From Hamadaea tsunoensis DSM 44101 (GTDB lineage: Bacteria > Actinomycetota > Actinomycetes > Mycobacteriales > Micromonosporaceae), in contig NZ_AUAX01000003.1 in assembly GCF_000428945.1 (NCBI RefSeq), forward strand, positions 248,001 to 312,000: a stretch of DNA of 64,000 nucleotides, given 5' to 3'. The position numbers and the translations under genes are program-made. Positions 27,192 to 36,090 of the stretch are shown here, in pieces (the stretch's first letter is position 1; each line of letters starts with the position of its first letter). The notes beneath the pieces are model-generated. The model was not told the origin of the DNA and searched no databases. It saw only the letters and a list, made by a program, of their open reading frames with translations.

Positions 27192-27686
27192 CTACTTGGC
27201 CCCTCTACTGACGACGACCGCCCCGACCAGCGCGCTGAGCAGCAGGATGGAGACGACCTCGAAGGGCAGCACCCAGCTGGTGAAGATCGGGCCGCCGACC
27301 GTCTCGGCGTTGCCGTGCTGCGCCGGCAGGGCGTACTTCGTCCACCCGTACGCGACCGCGAACAGCGTGCCCAGGCTGAGCCCCACGCCGACCCCGACCA
27401 CACTCGCCGGCCCGACCTTGCGGTCGAGGTCCGGACTCGGCCCGATCGGCGCCCGGGTGAGCATGACGGCGAACAGCAGCAGCACGACGACCGCGCCGAG
27501 GTAGATCAGCACCTGCGTCCAGGCCACCAGCTCGGCCGTGAGCAGCAGGTACTCCGCGGCCAGGGCACCCAGGCAGACCACGAGCCACAAGCCCGCGCGC
27601 ACGACCTGGTTGGTGGCGACCACCGCCCAGCCCGCACCCACCGCGACCAGGCCTATCCCGGCGAGCAGAAGATCAAGGCCGGTCAT
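27192..27686 (-). CDS. nuoJ: NADH-quinone oxidoreductase subunit J
   Basis: 164 aa starting [12 protein letters not shown] at the ATG that overlaps the nuoI stop (ATGA). Five hydrophobic helices are present, with [30 protein letters not shown] as the characteristic TM3 region that forms the pi-bulge helix of complex I. This start is preferred over upstream in-frame codons because it follows nuoI exactly. Confidence 0.95.
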   Translation of the reverse strand: MTGLDLLLAGIGLVAVGAGWAVVATNQVVRAGLWLVVCLGALAAEYLLLTAELVAWTQVLIYLGAVVVLLLFAVMLTRAPIGPSPDLDRKVGPASVVGVGVGLSLGTLFAVAYGWTKYALPAQHGNAETVGGPIFTSWVLPFEVVSILLLSALVGAVVVSRGAK

Positions 27687-28201
27687 GCGGCGGCCGATTT
27701 CTTCGCGGCGTTCTGCTCCTCCTTGGCGGGCTCGCCCATCGGATCGTGCGCGGGCGGCGGCGGCACGGTCGCCACCCACTCCCCCAGCCGATCCTTGTCG
27801 TGCACGAGATCGCGGATGTCGTACTCGGCGTACTCGAACTCGGGTGACCAGTAGAGCGCGTCGAACGGGCAGGCCTCGATGCAGATGCCGCAATACATGC
27901 AGAGCGAGAAGTCGATGTCGAAGCGGTCGAGGACGTTGCGCTGGCGCGGCCGGGCAGCCCCCGGCACCAGCACTTCCTCTTTGTGCGAGTCGATGTAGAT
28001 GCACCAGTCGGGGCACTCGCGCGAGCAGAGCATGCACACCGTGCAGTTCTCCGCGAGCAGCGCGATCACCCCCCGCGACCGCGGCGGCAGTTCCGGTGCC
28101 ACATCCGGGTACTGCTGAGTGGTCGACCGGCGGGTCATCGTCTTCAACGTGACCGCCAGACCCTTCGCCAGTCCCGACCCGGGGAAACCGCCCGCACTCA
28201 T
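27683..28201 (-). CDS. nuoI: NADH-quinone oxidoreductase subunit I (2x[4Fe-4S] ferredoxin)
   Basis: 172 aa. It carries two complete cluster motifs, [12 protein letters not shown] and [12 protein letters not shown], the N6a/N6b relay of the peripheral arm. ATG at 28201 chosen, with an AGGGG ribosome-binding stretch about a dozen bases upstream; an in-frame upstream start at 28240 is possible but less likely. It is the first gene of the nuoI-N piece. In a standard operon nuoH would sit immediately upstream, but here a divergent three-gene cassette lies there and nuoH is about 7.9 kb away. Confidence 0.95.
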   Translation of the reverse strand: MSAGGFPGSGLAKGLAVTLKTMTRRSTTQQYPDVAPELPPRSRGVIALLAENCTVCMLCSRECPDWCIYIDSHKEEVLVPGAARPRQRNVLDRFDIDFSLCMYCGICIEACPFDALYWSPEFEYAEYDIRDLVHDKDRLGEWVATVPPPPAHDPMGEPAKEEQNAAKKSAAA

Positions 28202-28256
28202 GGCCACATCATCCCCTGCTGAAGGGGCGCGCGCGAGCACCGGGGGTCCGGCCGAC

Positions 28257-28332
28257 CGTTCGGCTCATTGCCAGCCCGGTTGATCATCGATACGGTCCGG
28301 TGGCATTTCGCATTCTCACGGGGAGGATCGCC
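28257..28332 (+). promoter_or_regulatory. duplicated 5' leader/promoter region, copy 1
   Basis: CGTTCGGCTCATTGCC (28257-28272) is followed about 18-19 nt later by ATCGATA and then by CGCATTCTCACGGGGAGGA. The same series precedes the second paralogue (from 30922). Conservation of non-coding positions suggests that promoter and ribosome-binding site were duplicated with the gene. Sigma-factor boxes are not assigned. The divergent nuoI starts at 28201. Confidence 0.5.
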
Positions 28333-30840
28333 GTGCGTCGTCTCGCCGGGATCATCGTTCTTCTGCTGACCGCCTCGCTGCTCGGAGCACCCAGTCCGGC
28401 ACAGGCGGTCACCTCGAACACATCATCATCGAGTACGCCCAACAGCCTCACCACACCGCCCGGTCAGGAGCGCACGTTCTCCGGGACCGTACGCGACACC
28501 GCCGGCCAGCCCATCGAGGGCGCCTGCGTGGACGTGCAGGGCTCGCTGACGGCGTACTTCGCGCACGCCTGCACCGACGCGGCCGGTCACTACGAGATCG
28601 GCGACGTTTCGACCGTCCCGGCCTCCTACCGGCTGCACGCCTCGGCGGTCGGCCACGCCGCCCGGTGGTGGCCGAACGGGGCGCAGATCAGCGGCGCCCA
28701 GGTCGTCGCCCTCCCGGTCGCGGGTCAGGCTCGGACGGTGGATTTCGTGCTGCCGTCCACCGCGGAGGCCAGCGGGAAGATCACCGGAACGGTCCGCCGG
28801 CAGGACGGTACGCCCGCGTCCGGGGCCATCGTGCGGGCCTTCCTGGACACCACGGTGCCGGCTGTCCAGATCGCGTACACCGTGACGGACGGTTCGTACA
28901 CTCTGGACGGTCTGGTCGCCGGGCAGTACCGGATCCAGGTCAGCGGGGCCGGCTACCCGGTCCAGTACGTTCCCGGGCAGCCCGACCTGGCCTCGGCCGC
29001 ACCGCAGACCGTGACAACGGCCGCGGCGACCACGGTGAACGAGACCTTCCTCGCCCTGGCGACCATTCCGCCGGCGACGATGGGCAGCCTCAGCGGCACG
29101 GTCCACGATCCGGCCGGTACGCCGGTCGCGGGAGCCACCGTCGCGCTGTGGGGATCGCTGGCCTACGAGTCCGCGGCCCTCATGCAGACGGTGACCGACC
29201 AGAACGGCCACTACGCCCTCACGGGTCTGGCCCAGGCCAGCCAGACTTACTACGTGCGGACCAGCGCCCCCGGCTACGCGACCGCCTGGAGTGCCGGCAA
29301 CGTCACGCCCGTCACCAACAGCCTGCCTCCGGTCGACACGATCCGGGACGTCACCGTGCGGCCCGGCGTCGGCGCGATCACAGGTACGCTGCGTGACTTC
29401 GACGGCGGAGTGCCGCCGCGTACCTCGCTGGTCTTCACCTCGCTGGACGGTTCCCTGACCTTCAACACGGTCAGCTGGTTCAACGGCCACTTCGAGCTGC
29501 CCAACGTGCCCGCCGGTCAGTACCGGCTCACGCTCGAGCCCTACACGCGGCCGTACCAGTACTGGCCGGGCGGGCGTACGCCCCAGGAGTACGGCACCTT
29601 CACGGTGGCCGACCACACCTCGACCGATCTGCGCGAGACGCTGCTCAGCCCGGCCCGTATCGAGGCCACGGTGCTGGATGACGTGACCGGCCAGCCGATC
29701 ACCACCGCGTGCGTCCTCACCGGCACGAGTGGCTGGACCGCCTGCGCTCCCGCCATCGCCCCCGGCGTGTACGCCCACGACGACTTCACGCAAGCGCTGA
29801 ACTTCCCCAGCGTGTCGGCCACCGACGGGCCGTACCACTTCATCGCCTCCAGCGGGCCGGCGGCGGCGACGATCGGGCAGACCGCCAAGGTCACCATCCG
29901 GATGAAGCCGGGCGCGCAGCTCGCGTTCGACTACACCGTTCCGTCAGGCGCACAAGGCCCGACACAGATCTGCTACAGCGCGACGACCTCGGCCCCGTTC
30001 CAGTACGACAACGGCGACCGCAGCGCGGCCTGCCCGACCGTCTCCGGCGGGCACGCGCTGCTCGGCCCGATCCGGCCGGGCAGCCACGTCAACGTCTTCC
30101 TGCAGGCGCCGACCGGAGCCAGCGACCTCGGCGCGCAGTGGGTGACCGGCTCCGGCGGCGGCGGCGATCAGCGCGAAGCCACCGACTTCACGTTCGTCGC
30201 CGGGCAGACGACGAACGGGCCGAGCCAGCACCTGCTCTACAGCGGCTCGATCCAGGGCACGGTCACCGGCCCCGGTGCGACGTCGCAGGTCTGCCCCGGT
30301 CCGGTCTACACCGGCTACCTCAACTGCGGCGCCGGGGCGTACACGCAGCCGAAGCTGGGGCCGTACCGCTGGCCGGTGTCCCTCGCGCTGTACGGCGGAG
30401 GCCAGGTGGCCGGCTGGTCGGGGGCCGGCACCAACCGCTTCAACGCCGGATACGTCCAGGTCACGAGCGGTGGTTCCGCCCAGGCCGACATCCGGCTGCG
30501 GTCGCTGTCGCCGATCGGGGTGACCGTCGCGGGCGTACCCACGAACACGTGGACCCTCGTCGCGTTCGACCCGGTGACAGGTGACCGGGTTTCGGACATC
30601 GGCACCAACCGGGGGACGTACGACAGTATCTGGGTGCCCGGCCAGGTCGTCCTCAAGCTGAGCGCGCCCGCGATGGCCCAGCCGTGCTACGTCAGCATTC
30701 CGCAGCCCGCGCTGCCCGGCCGGCGCTCCCAGCCGAGCTACGTGATCAACCCGGTGGCGCAGCTGACGATCACACCCGGCGTCAACTGCCGGTCGGATAT
30801 CACGCCGAGCCTGCAGCCAGGATCGGCCACCCGCCGCTGA
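28333..30840 (+). CDS. secreted carboxypeptidase-regulatory-like repeat protein, paralogue 1
   Basis: About 835 aa from the GTG at 28333 (GGGGAGGA 5 nt upstream), which gives the compact signal peptide MRRLAGIIVLLLTASLLGAP...AQA. A GTG at 28300 in the same frame is an alternative. At least four carboxypeptidase-regulatory-like/CNA-B-like beta domains follow (FSGTVRDTAGQPIEGACVDVQG, ITGTVRRQDGTPASGA, LSGTVHDPAGTPVAGA, ITGTLRDFDGG), each with GHYxIGD/GxYxLxGL motifs. A C-terminal half with GALYGG-type strands and a shared end PGRRSQPSYVI...PSLQPG follows. There is no membrane anchor or sortase motif, so it is presumably released. Function unknown. It is first of three tandem paralogues and has its own terminator. 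Confidence 0.85.
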   Translation: MRRLAGIIVLLLTASLLGAPSPAQAVTSNTSSSSTPNSLTTPPGQERTFSGTVRDTAGQPIEGACVDVQGSLTAYFAHACTDAAGHYEIGDVSTVPASYRLHASAVGHAARWWPNGAQISGAQVVALPVAGQARTVDFVLPSTAEASGKITGTVRRQDGTPASGAIVRAFLDTTVPAVQIAYTVTDGSYTLDGLVAGQYRIQVSGAGYPVQYVPGQPDLASAAPQTVTTAAATTVNETFLALATIPPATMGSLSGTVHDPAGTPVAGATVALWGSLAYESAALMQTVTDQNGHYALTGLAQASQTYYVRTSAPGYATAWSAGNVTPVTNSLPPVDTIRDVTVRPGVGAITGTLRDFDGGVPPRTSLVFTSLDGSLTFNTVSWFNGHFELPNVPAGQYRLTLEPYTRPYQYWPGGRTPQEYGTFTVADHTSTDLRETLLSPARIEATVLDDVTGQPITTACVLTGTSGWTACAPAIAPGVYAHDDFTQALNFPSVSATDGPYHFIASSGPAAATIGQTAKVTIRMKPGAQLAFDYTVPSGAQGPTQICYSATTSAPFQYDNGDRSAACPTVSGGHALLGPIRPGSHVNVFLQAPTGASDLGAQWVTGSGGGGDQREATDFTFVAGQTTNGPSQHLLYSGSIQGTVTGPGATSQVCPGPVYTGYLNCGAGAYTQPKLGPYRWPVSLALYGGGQVAGWSGAGTNRFNAGYVQVTSGGSAQADIRLRSLSPIGVTVAGVPTNTWTLVAFDPVTGDRVSDIGTNRGTYDSIWVPGQVVLKLSAPAMAQPCYVSIPQPALPGRRSQPSYVINPVAQLTITPGVNCRSDITPSLQPGSATRR

Positions 30841-30851
30841 CCGGAGGCATC

Positions 30852-30885
30852 AAGGGACGGCCCGCCACCCGGCAGGCCGTCCCTT
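30852..30885 (+). terminator. hairpin terminator after paralogue 1
   Basis: An 11-bp perfect stem (30852-30862 with 30875-30885) with a 12-nt loop sits 11 nt after the stop. The loop and distal arm resemble the terminator after paralogue 3 (36040-36071), so it was probably duplicated with the genes. Confidence 0.8.
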
Positions 30886-30921
30886 ACTGTTGATCAGCCC
30901 CGAAAGGAAGACCCCGCCGTA

Positions 30922-31001
30922 CGTTCGGCTCATTGCCGGGCATCTCCAAGATCGATAACGTGCCGAGGGCATTTTCGCGCATTCTCACGGGGAGGATCGC
31001 C
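30922..31001 (+). promoter_or_regulatory. duplicated 5' leader/promoter region, copy 2
   Basis: It repeats the layout of 28257-28332: CGTTCGGCTCATTGCC (30922-30937), then ATCGATA and the CGCATTCTCACGGGGAGGA leader directly before the GTG. The spacer sequences differ, so the shared blocks stand out as conserved. Confidence 0.5.
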
Positions 31002-33485
31002 GTGCGTCGTCTCGCCTCGGCCGTCGCCGTTCTTCTGACCGCCTCGCTGCTGGGAGCCCCGGTTCCGGCCCAGGCCGTCCCATCCGGCCCATCATCGGGT
31101 ACGCCGGCCGATCTCATCACTCCACCCGACCAGGACCGGAAGATCGTGGGCACCGTACGCGACACCGCCGGCCGGCCGATCGCGGGAGCCTGCGTCGACG
31201 CTCACACGAACTCGTCCCCGTGGCTCTACCTCGACCATGTCTGCACCGACTCGGCCGGCCGTTACGAGATGGACAACGTGCTGGCGGACTTCGGCTACCG
31301 GTTGGAGGTGTCCGCGGTGGGGTACGCCACCCGCTGGTGGCCGTCGGCCGTGGACTTCGGCGACGCCCGGGCGGTGGTCGGCGGCGGACCGGGGTCGAGC
31401 ACGACCGCGGACATCGTCCTGCCGTCGCCGGCGGAGGCGTCAGGCCGCGTCGCCGGAACGGTGCGCCGCCAAGACGGCACACCCGCGGTCGATGTACGCG
31501 TACGGGTGCAGACGCCGGACAACGTGGCCGTGGCGGTCGCGTACACCGGGACGGATGGAAGCTACGCCTTGACCGGCCTGGTCTCCGGCCAGTACATCGT
31601 GAGCATGTTCGGAGACGGCTACCCGCAGCAGTTCGTCCCGGGCAAGACGAAGGTGGCCGAGGCGCAACCGCAGACGGTCGTCACCGGGCAGACGACCACC
31701 GTGGACGAGACCTTCCTGCCCCTGCCCACCATCCCTTCTTCCACCCTGCACGGTATCAGCGGGACGGTGCGGAACCCGGCCGGTGCCGGCGTGGCCGGTG
31801 CCACGGTGGAGGTCTGGCCGCCCGCTACCTGGGGCATGGCTCCGCTCGCCCGAGCCGTGACCGATCAAGCCGGCCACTACACCGTGCCGGGCCTCTTTCA
31901 CCTCGTCGGCACGTTCTACCTGCGCACCACCGCGCCAGGGTATGTCGCGACCTGGGGCGCGAACGGCGTGATGCCGTCGACGATCCAGACCGGCACGGCC
32001 GATGTCGTCAAGGACGTGGTGCTGCGCTCGGGGGGTGCGGTCACCGGCACGGTACGCGACTTCGACGGGAGCGCGCCGCCACTGACCCAGCTGTCCTTCA
32101 CCTCGCTCGACGGCTCCGTGAGCTTCTCGACGTACGCGTGGATCGACGGCCACATCGAGGTGCCGAACGTTCCGAGCGGCACCTACAAAATCACGATGAC
32201 GCACTCCGACCGTCCGGCGGAGTACTGGCCGGGCACTGTGGATCCCGACCGGCAAACCACGATCACCGTGACCGACGGAGCTGTGACGAACCTCGACGGC
32301 ATCCTGGCGGCCCCGGCCCGGATCGAGGCCACCGTCCTCGACGACGCGACCGGGCAGCCGATCTCGGGAGCCTGCGTACGGCCGCCGTCGGGTGAATGGT
32401 CGGACTGCGCGCCGGCCACCGCCCCTGGCGTGTACACGTTCGACTCCTTCACCAGTGATCAGAGCTACTCCTATGTCGTCGCCACCCTTGCCCCCTACTA
32501 CTTCAGCGGTCAGTCAGGTCCGATCGCCGCGGCACGGGGGCAGACGACGAAGATCACCATCCGGCTCCGGCCGGGCGCGCTGCTCGCGTTCGATGTCACC
32601 GTGCCCGCGGATGCTGCGGCACCCACCGTCGTCTGCTTCGTCTCGGACGCCGGCGTACCCTTCGCGACCAGGGGTTCCGACGCCGGCTGTGGCGCCGTGA
32701 CCGCCGGTCGTGTGCTGCTGGGACCGATCGAGCCGGGCCAGGCGCAGGTCTTCCTCCTTTCCCCGGGCGGCTCCAGCGGCCTCGGGGCACTGTGGATGAC
32801 CACGGTCGGCGGTGGAGGCGACCAGCGCGAAGCCGTCCGCTTCACGTTCACCGCCGGGCAGACGACCACCGGACCTGTCCAGCACTTCCTCTACAGCGGA
32901 TCGGTTCGGGGCACGGTGAGCGGACCCGGCGCCGGCACCGAGACAGTCTGCCCGGGCGGGCCCAGCGACGGCGGATACAGCTGCGCCATCGGGTCGTACA
33001 CCCGGTCCCACCTGGGGCCCTACCGCTGGCCGGTCTCGGTCTTCCTGTCATCGAGCCGGACGATCGTCGGCTGGAGCGGAGCGGGGACCAACCGCTACAA
33101 CGCGGGCTACGTTCAGGTCGTCAGCGGTCAGACCGCCGAGGCCGACATCCGCCTGCGGCCGGTGTCGGAGATGGTGGTCACGGCGGTCGGCGTACCGGTG
33201 AACACCTGGACGCTGACCGCGTTCGACCCCGTCACCGGCGACCGAGTCTCGGCCACGGGGGCCGGGTCGCCGCTCCAGCTGACCGGAGAGGCCGTGCTCC
33301 GGTTCAGCTCGCCGTCGATGGCCCAGCCTTGCTACGTCAGCATTCCGCAGCCCGCGCTGCCCGGCCGGCGCTCCCAGCCGAGCTACGTGATCGACCCGGT
33401 AGCGCAGCTGACGATCACACCCGGCGTCAACTGCCGGCCGGACATCATGCCGAGCCTGCAGCCAGGATCGGGCACGCGCCGCTAA
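31002..33485 (+). CDS. secreted carboxypeptidase-regulatory-like repeat protein, paralogue 2
   Basis: About 827 aa from the GTG at 31002, which has the same GGGGAGGATCGCC leader as its neighbours. In-frame starts at 30933 (ATG) and 30960 (GTG) would lengthen the signal peptide. Domain order is the same as paralogue 1: signal peptide, KIVGTVRDTAGRPIAGACVDAH, RVAGTVRRQDGTPAVDVRV, ISGTVRNPAGAGVAGA, VTGTVRDFDGSAPP, then the shared C-terminal region. The last 160 bp are almost identical to paralogue 1, unlike the rest, which suggests gene conversion. No terminator separates it from paralogue 3 (21-bp gap), so they are likely co-transcribed. Function unknown. Confidence 0.85.
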   Translation: MRRLASAVAVLLTASLLGAPVPAQAVPSGPSSGTPADLITPPDQDRKIVGTVRDTAGRPIAGACVDAHTNSSPWLYLDHVCTDSAGRYEMDNVLADFGYRLEVSAVGYATRWWPSAVDFGDARAVVGGGPGSSTTADIVLPSPAEASGRVAGTVRRQDGTPAVDVRVRVQTPDNVAVAVAYTGTDGSYALTGLVSGQYIVSMFGDGYPQQFVPGKTKVAEAQPQTVVTGQTTTVDETFLPLPTIPSSTLHGISGTVRNPAGAGVAGATVEVWPPATWGMAPLARAVTDQAGHYTVPGLFHLVGTFYLRTTAPGYVATWGANGVMPSTIQTGTADVVKDVVLRSGGAVTGTVRDFDGSAPPLTQLSFTSLDGSVSFSTYAWIDGHIEVPNVPSGTYKITMTHSDRPAEYWPGTVDPDRQTTITVTDGAVTNLDGILAAPARIEATVLDDATGQPISGACVRPPSGEWSDCAPATAPGVYTFDSFTSDQSYSYVVATLAPYYFSGQSGPIAAARGQTTKITIRLRPGALLAFDVTVPADAAAPTVVCFVSDAGVPFATRGSDAGCGAVTAGRVLLGPIEPGQAQVFLLSPGGSSGLGALWMTTVGGGGDQREAVRFTFTAGQTTTGPVQHFLYSGSVRGTVSGPGAGTETVCPGGPSDGGYSCAIGSYTRSHLGPYRWPVSVFLSSSRTIVGWSGAGTNRYNAGYVQVVSGQTAEADIRLRPVSEMVVTAVGVPVNTWTLTAFDPVTGDRVSATGAGSPLQLTGEAVLRFSSPSMAQPCYVSIPQPALPGRRSQPSYVIDPVAQLTITPGVNCRPDIMPSLQPGSGTRR

Positions 33486-33545
33486 CCAGAGAACACAGGA
33501 GGTACCGTGCCGAAGGCATCTCGCATTCTCACGGGGAGGATCGCC

Positions 33546-36026
33546 GTGCGTCGTCTCGCCGCGACCCTGACACTGCTGCTCACCGCCGCGCTGCTCGGAG
33601 CGCCCGCGCCCGCCCAGGCGGTCACACCATCCGGTACGCGTACCGGCCTCACCACGTCGCCCGACGTCGCCCGGAGGATCGTCGGCACGGTACGGGACAG
33701 CTCCGGCCTGCCCCTCGCCGGCGCCTGCGTGGATGTCCACTACAACCAGTGGCAGTTCTTCGCGCACGCGTGCACCGACGCCGCCGGGCACTACGAGGTC
33801 GGCGGCATCTCCGACCAGCTCGCCATCTACCGGATGCAGGCCGCCGCGCCCGGGTACGCCGCCCGCTGGTGGCCTGCCTCGGTGGAGTACAACGGCAGCA
33901 AGCCGGTGACCGTACCGGCGCCCGGGGTTCCGCGTACGGTCGATTTCGTCCTGCCGACGATGGCCGAGGCGAGCGGGACGATCACGGGAACGATCCGGCG
34001 TCAGGACGGCACACCCGCCTCCGGCGCTGTCGTGCAGGTGTACACGGCCACGGGCGACGACATCGAAACGGTGTACACCAGGTTGGATGGAAGCTACAAC
34101 CTCGGCGGGCTGACCGCGGGGCAGTACCGGATACAGGTCTACGGGGCGGGCTACCCGACCCAGTACGTCCCCGGCCGGACCACGTTCGCCGACGCCCAGC
34201 CGCAGACCGTGACGGCCGGCGCCACGACCACCGTGAACGAGACGTTCCTGCCGGTGACGCCGATCCCGCCGGCGACGACGGGCAGCCTGACCGGGACCGT
34301 ACGCGATCCCGCCGGGGCCGCCATCGCGGGCGCCGACGTCCAGCTCTTGAGCCCGTTGGCGTATACGGCTGAGACGGTGGCCCAGACGGTGACCGACCAG
34401 GACGGGCGTTTCACCCTGACCGGCCTCGCGCAGGATGATCTGGCCTACTACCTGCGTACCAGCGCGGCTGGTTACGCAAGCGCGTGGGGAACCGGCACCG
34501 TCACGCCGTCGAGCATCAGCGTCAGCCCTGCCGGTTCGGCGGTCAGCGTCGTCCTGCGGCCCGGCGCCGGTGCCATCACCGGCACACTGCACGACTTCGA
34601 CGGCGGTACGCCACCGCGTACACGGCTGAACTTCGCGTCCGTCGACGAGACGGTCTCCTTCACCACCTACGCCTGGTTCGACGGCCACTTCGAGATTCCC
34701 GACGTGCCGGCCGGGCAGTATCGGTTGACGCTCGTGCCCACCAGCCGCCTGACGCAGTACTGGCCGGGAACGACCGATCCCGCGAAGAGCGGAACCATCA
34801 CGGTGACCGACAAGACCACGACCGACGTCCAGGAGACGCTCGTCGCACCGGCCCGCATCGAGGTCACCGTGCTGGACGACGTGACCGGGCAGCCGGTCAC
34901 GGGGGCCTGCGTCAAGGGCAACACCACCTCGTGGTCGGCCTGTGCCCCGGCGATCGCGGCCGGCGTCTACGCGTACGACTCCACCGCCGCCTCGACGAGC
35001 TTCACCTCCGTGACCGCCAGCCGCACGCCCACCTACTTCCCAGCCTCGTCAGGGAAAGTCTCGGCGGTCCTCGGACAGACGACGAAGGTCACCCTCCGGC
35101 TGCGGCCGGGTGCGGTTCTGGCCCTCGACTACACGGTTCCCGCGAACGCTTACAGCCCGTCGCAGATCTGCTTCCACGCCGTCACGGCAGCTCCTTTCCA
35201 GCCCGACCGGGCCACCGACGCCTGCCCGACGGTGAGCGGCGGGCATGCTCTGCTCGGCCCGATCCCGGCCGGCTCCGCGCAGGTGCTGCTGTACCTGATA
35301 GTCAACACCAATCTCGGCGCGCTCTGGGTCACGGACGCCGGCGGCGGCGGTGACCAGCGGCAGGCGACCCGGTTCACCTTCGTAGCGGGTCAGACCACCA
35401 CCGGGCCGACGCAGCATCTCCTCCCGAGCGGGTCGATCAACGGCACGGTGACCGGTCCGGGCTCCACCGACCTGGTGTGCCCAGGCCCTGTCATCACCGG
35501 CTACGGCAGCTGCGCGACCGGCAGCTACACCCAGTCCGGCCTAGGCCCGTACCGCTGGCCCGTGTCGCTCTCGCTGTCGCCGTTCGGGCAGGTGGTGGGC
35601 TGGACCGGACCGGGTGCCAACCGCTTCGACGCAGGCTACGTCCAGGTCACCAGCGGCCAGGCCGCCCAGGCTGACATCCGGCTGCGGCCGCTGTCGCAGA
35701 TGTGGCTGACCGTGCAGGGCGTCCCGGCGAACACGTGGACGCTCACCGCCTTCGACCCCGTGACCGGTGACCGGGTCGCGGATGTCGGTGTCGGACGTGG
35801 ACTGTTCGAGTCCATCTCGGTGCCGGGCCAGGTCGTGCTGATGCTCAGCGCGCCGTCGCTGGCCCAGCCGTGCTACGTCACCGTTGCGCGGTCGGCGGCG
35901 CCCGGCCGCCGCCCCCAGCCGAGCTACGTCATCGATCCGGTGGATCGACTGACGATCACCCCCGGGGCGGACTGTCGATCGGACATCACACCGAGCTTGC
36001 AGCAGGGTCACGCCACCCGGCGCTGA
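33546..36026 (+). CDS. secreted carboxypeptidase-regulatory-like repeat protein, paralogue 3
   Basis: About 826 aa from GTG 33546 (conserved GGGGAGGA leader). The GTG at 33507 also has an excellent AGGAGGT site 5 nt upstream, so the longer start (839 aa, MPKASRILTGRIAVRRLAA...) is equally plausible here. The domain series matches its neighbours (RIVGTVRDSSGLPLAGACVDVHY, ITGTIRRQDGTPASGAVVQV, LTGTVRDPAGAAIAGADVQL, ITGTLHDFDGGTPPR). The C-terminus carries PGRRPQPSYVIDPVDRL rather than the converted version shared by copies 1 and 2. It is probably secreted, and its role is unknown. It ends at a terminator before the convergent nuoH. Confidence 0.85.
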   Translation: MRRLAATLTLLLTAALLGAPAPAQAVTPSGTRTGLTTSPDVARRIVGTVRDSSGLPLAGACVDVHYNQWQFFAHACTDAAGHYEVGGISDQLAIYRMQAAAPGYAARWWPASVEYNGSKPVTVPAPGVPRTVDFVLPTMAEASGTITGTIRRQDGTPASGAVVQVYTATGDDIETVYTRLDGSYNLGGLTAGQYRIQVYGAGYPTQYVPGRTTFADAQPQTVTAGATTTVNETFLPVTPIPPATTGSLTGTVRDPAGAAIAGADVQLLSPLAYTAETVAQTVTDQDGRFTLTGLAQDDLAYYLRTSAAGYASAWGTGTVTPSSISVSPAGSAVSVVLRPGAGAITGTLHDFDGGTPPRTRLNFASVDETVSFTTYAWFDGHFEIPDVPAGQYRLTLVPTSRLTQYWPGTTDPAKSGTITVTDKTTTDVQETLVAPARIEVTVLDDVTGQPVTGACVKGNTTSWSACAPAIAAGVYAYDSTAASTSFTSVTASRTPTYFPASSGKVSAVLGQTTKVTLRLRPGAVLALDYTVPANAYSPSQICFHAVTAAPFQPDRATDACPTVSGGHALLGPIPAGSAQVLLYLIVNTNLGALWVTDAGGGGDQRQATRFTFVAGQTTTGPTQHLLPSGSINGTVTGPGSTDLVCPGPVITGYGSCATGSYTQSGLGPYRWPVSLSLSPFGQVVGWTGPGANRFDAGYVQVTSGQAAQADIRLRPLSQMWLTVQGVPANTWTLTAFDPVTGDRVADVGVGRGLFESISVPGQVVLMLSAPSLAQPCYVTVARSAAPGRRPQPSYVIDPVDRLTITPGADCRSDITPSLQQGHATRR

Positions 36027-36039
36027 GGCTCGGTCGCAG

Positions 36040-36071
36040 GAGGACGGTTCGCCACCTGGCGGGCCGTCCTC
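36040..36071. terminator. hairpin terminator after paralogue 3 / facing nuoH
   Basis: An 8-bp perfect stem GAGGACGG/CCGTCCTC (36040-36047 with 36064-36071) with a 16-nt loop containing GCCACC. It resembles the terminator after paralogue 1. It lies between convergent genes (nuoH ends at 36091). Confidence 0.7.
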
Positions 36072-36090
36072 TTGCCGTTGAGGAACAAGG

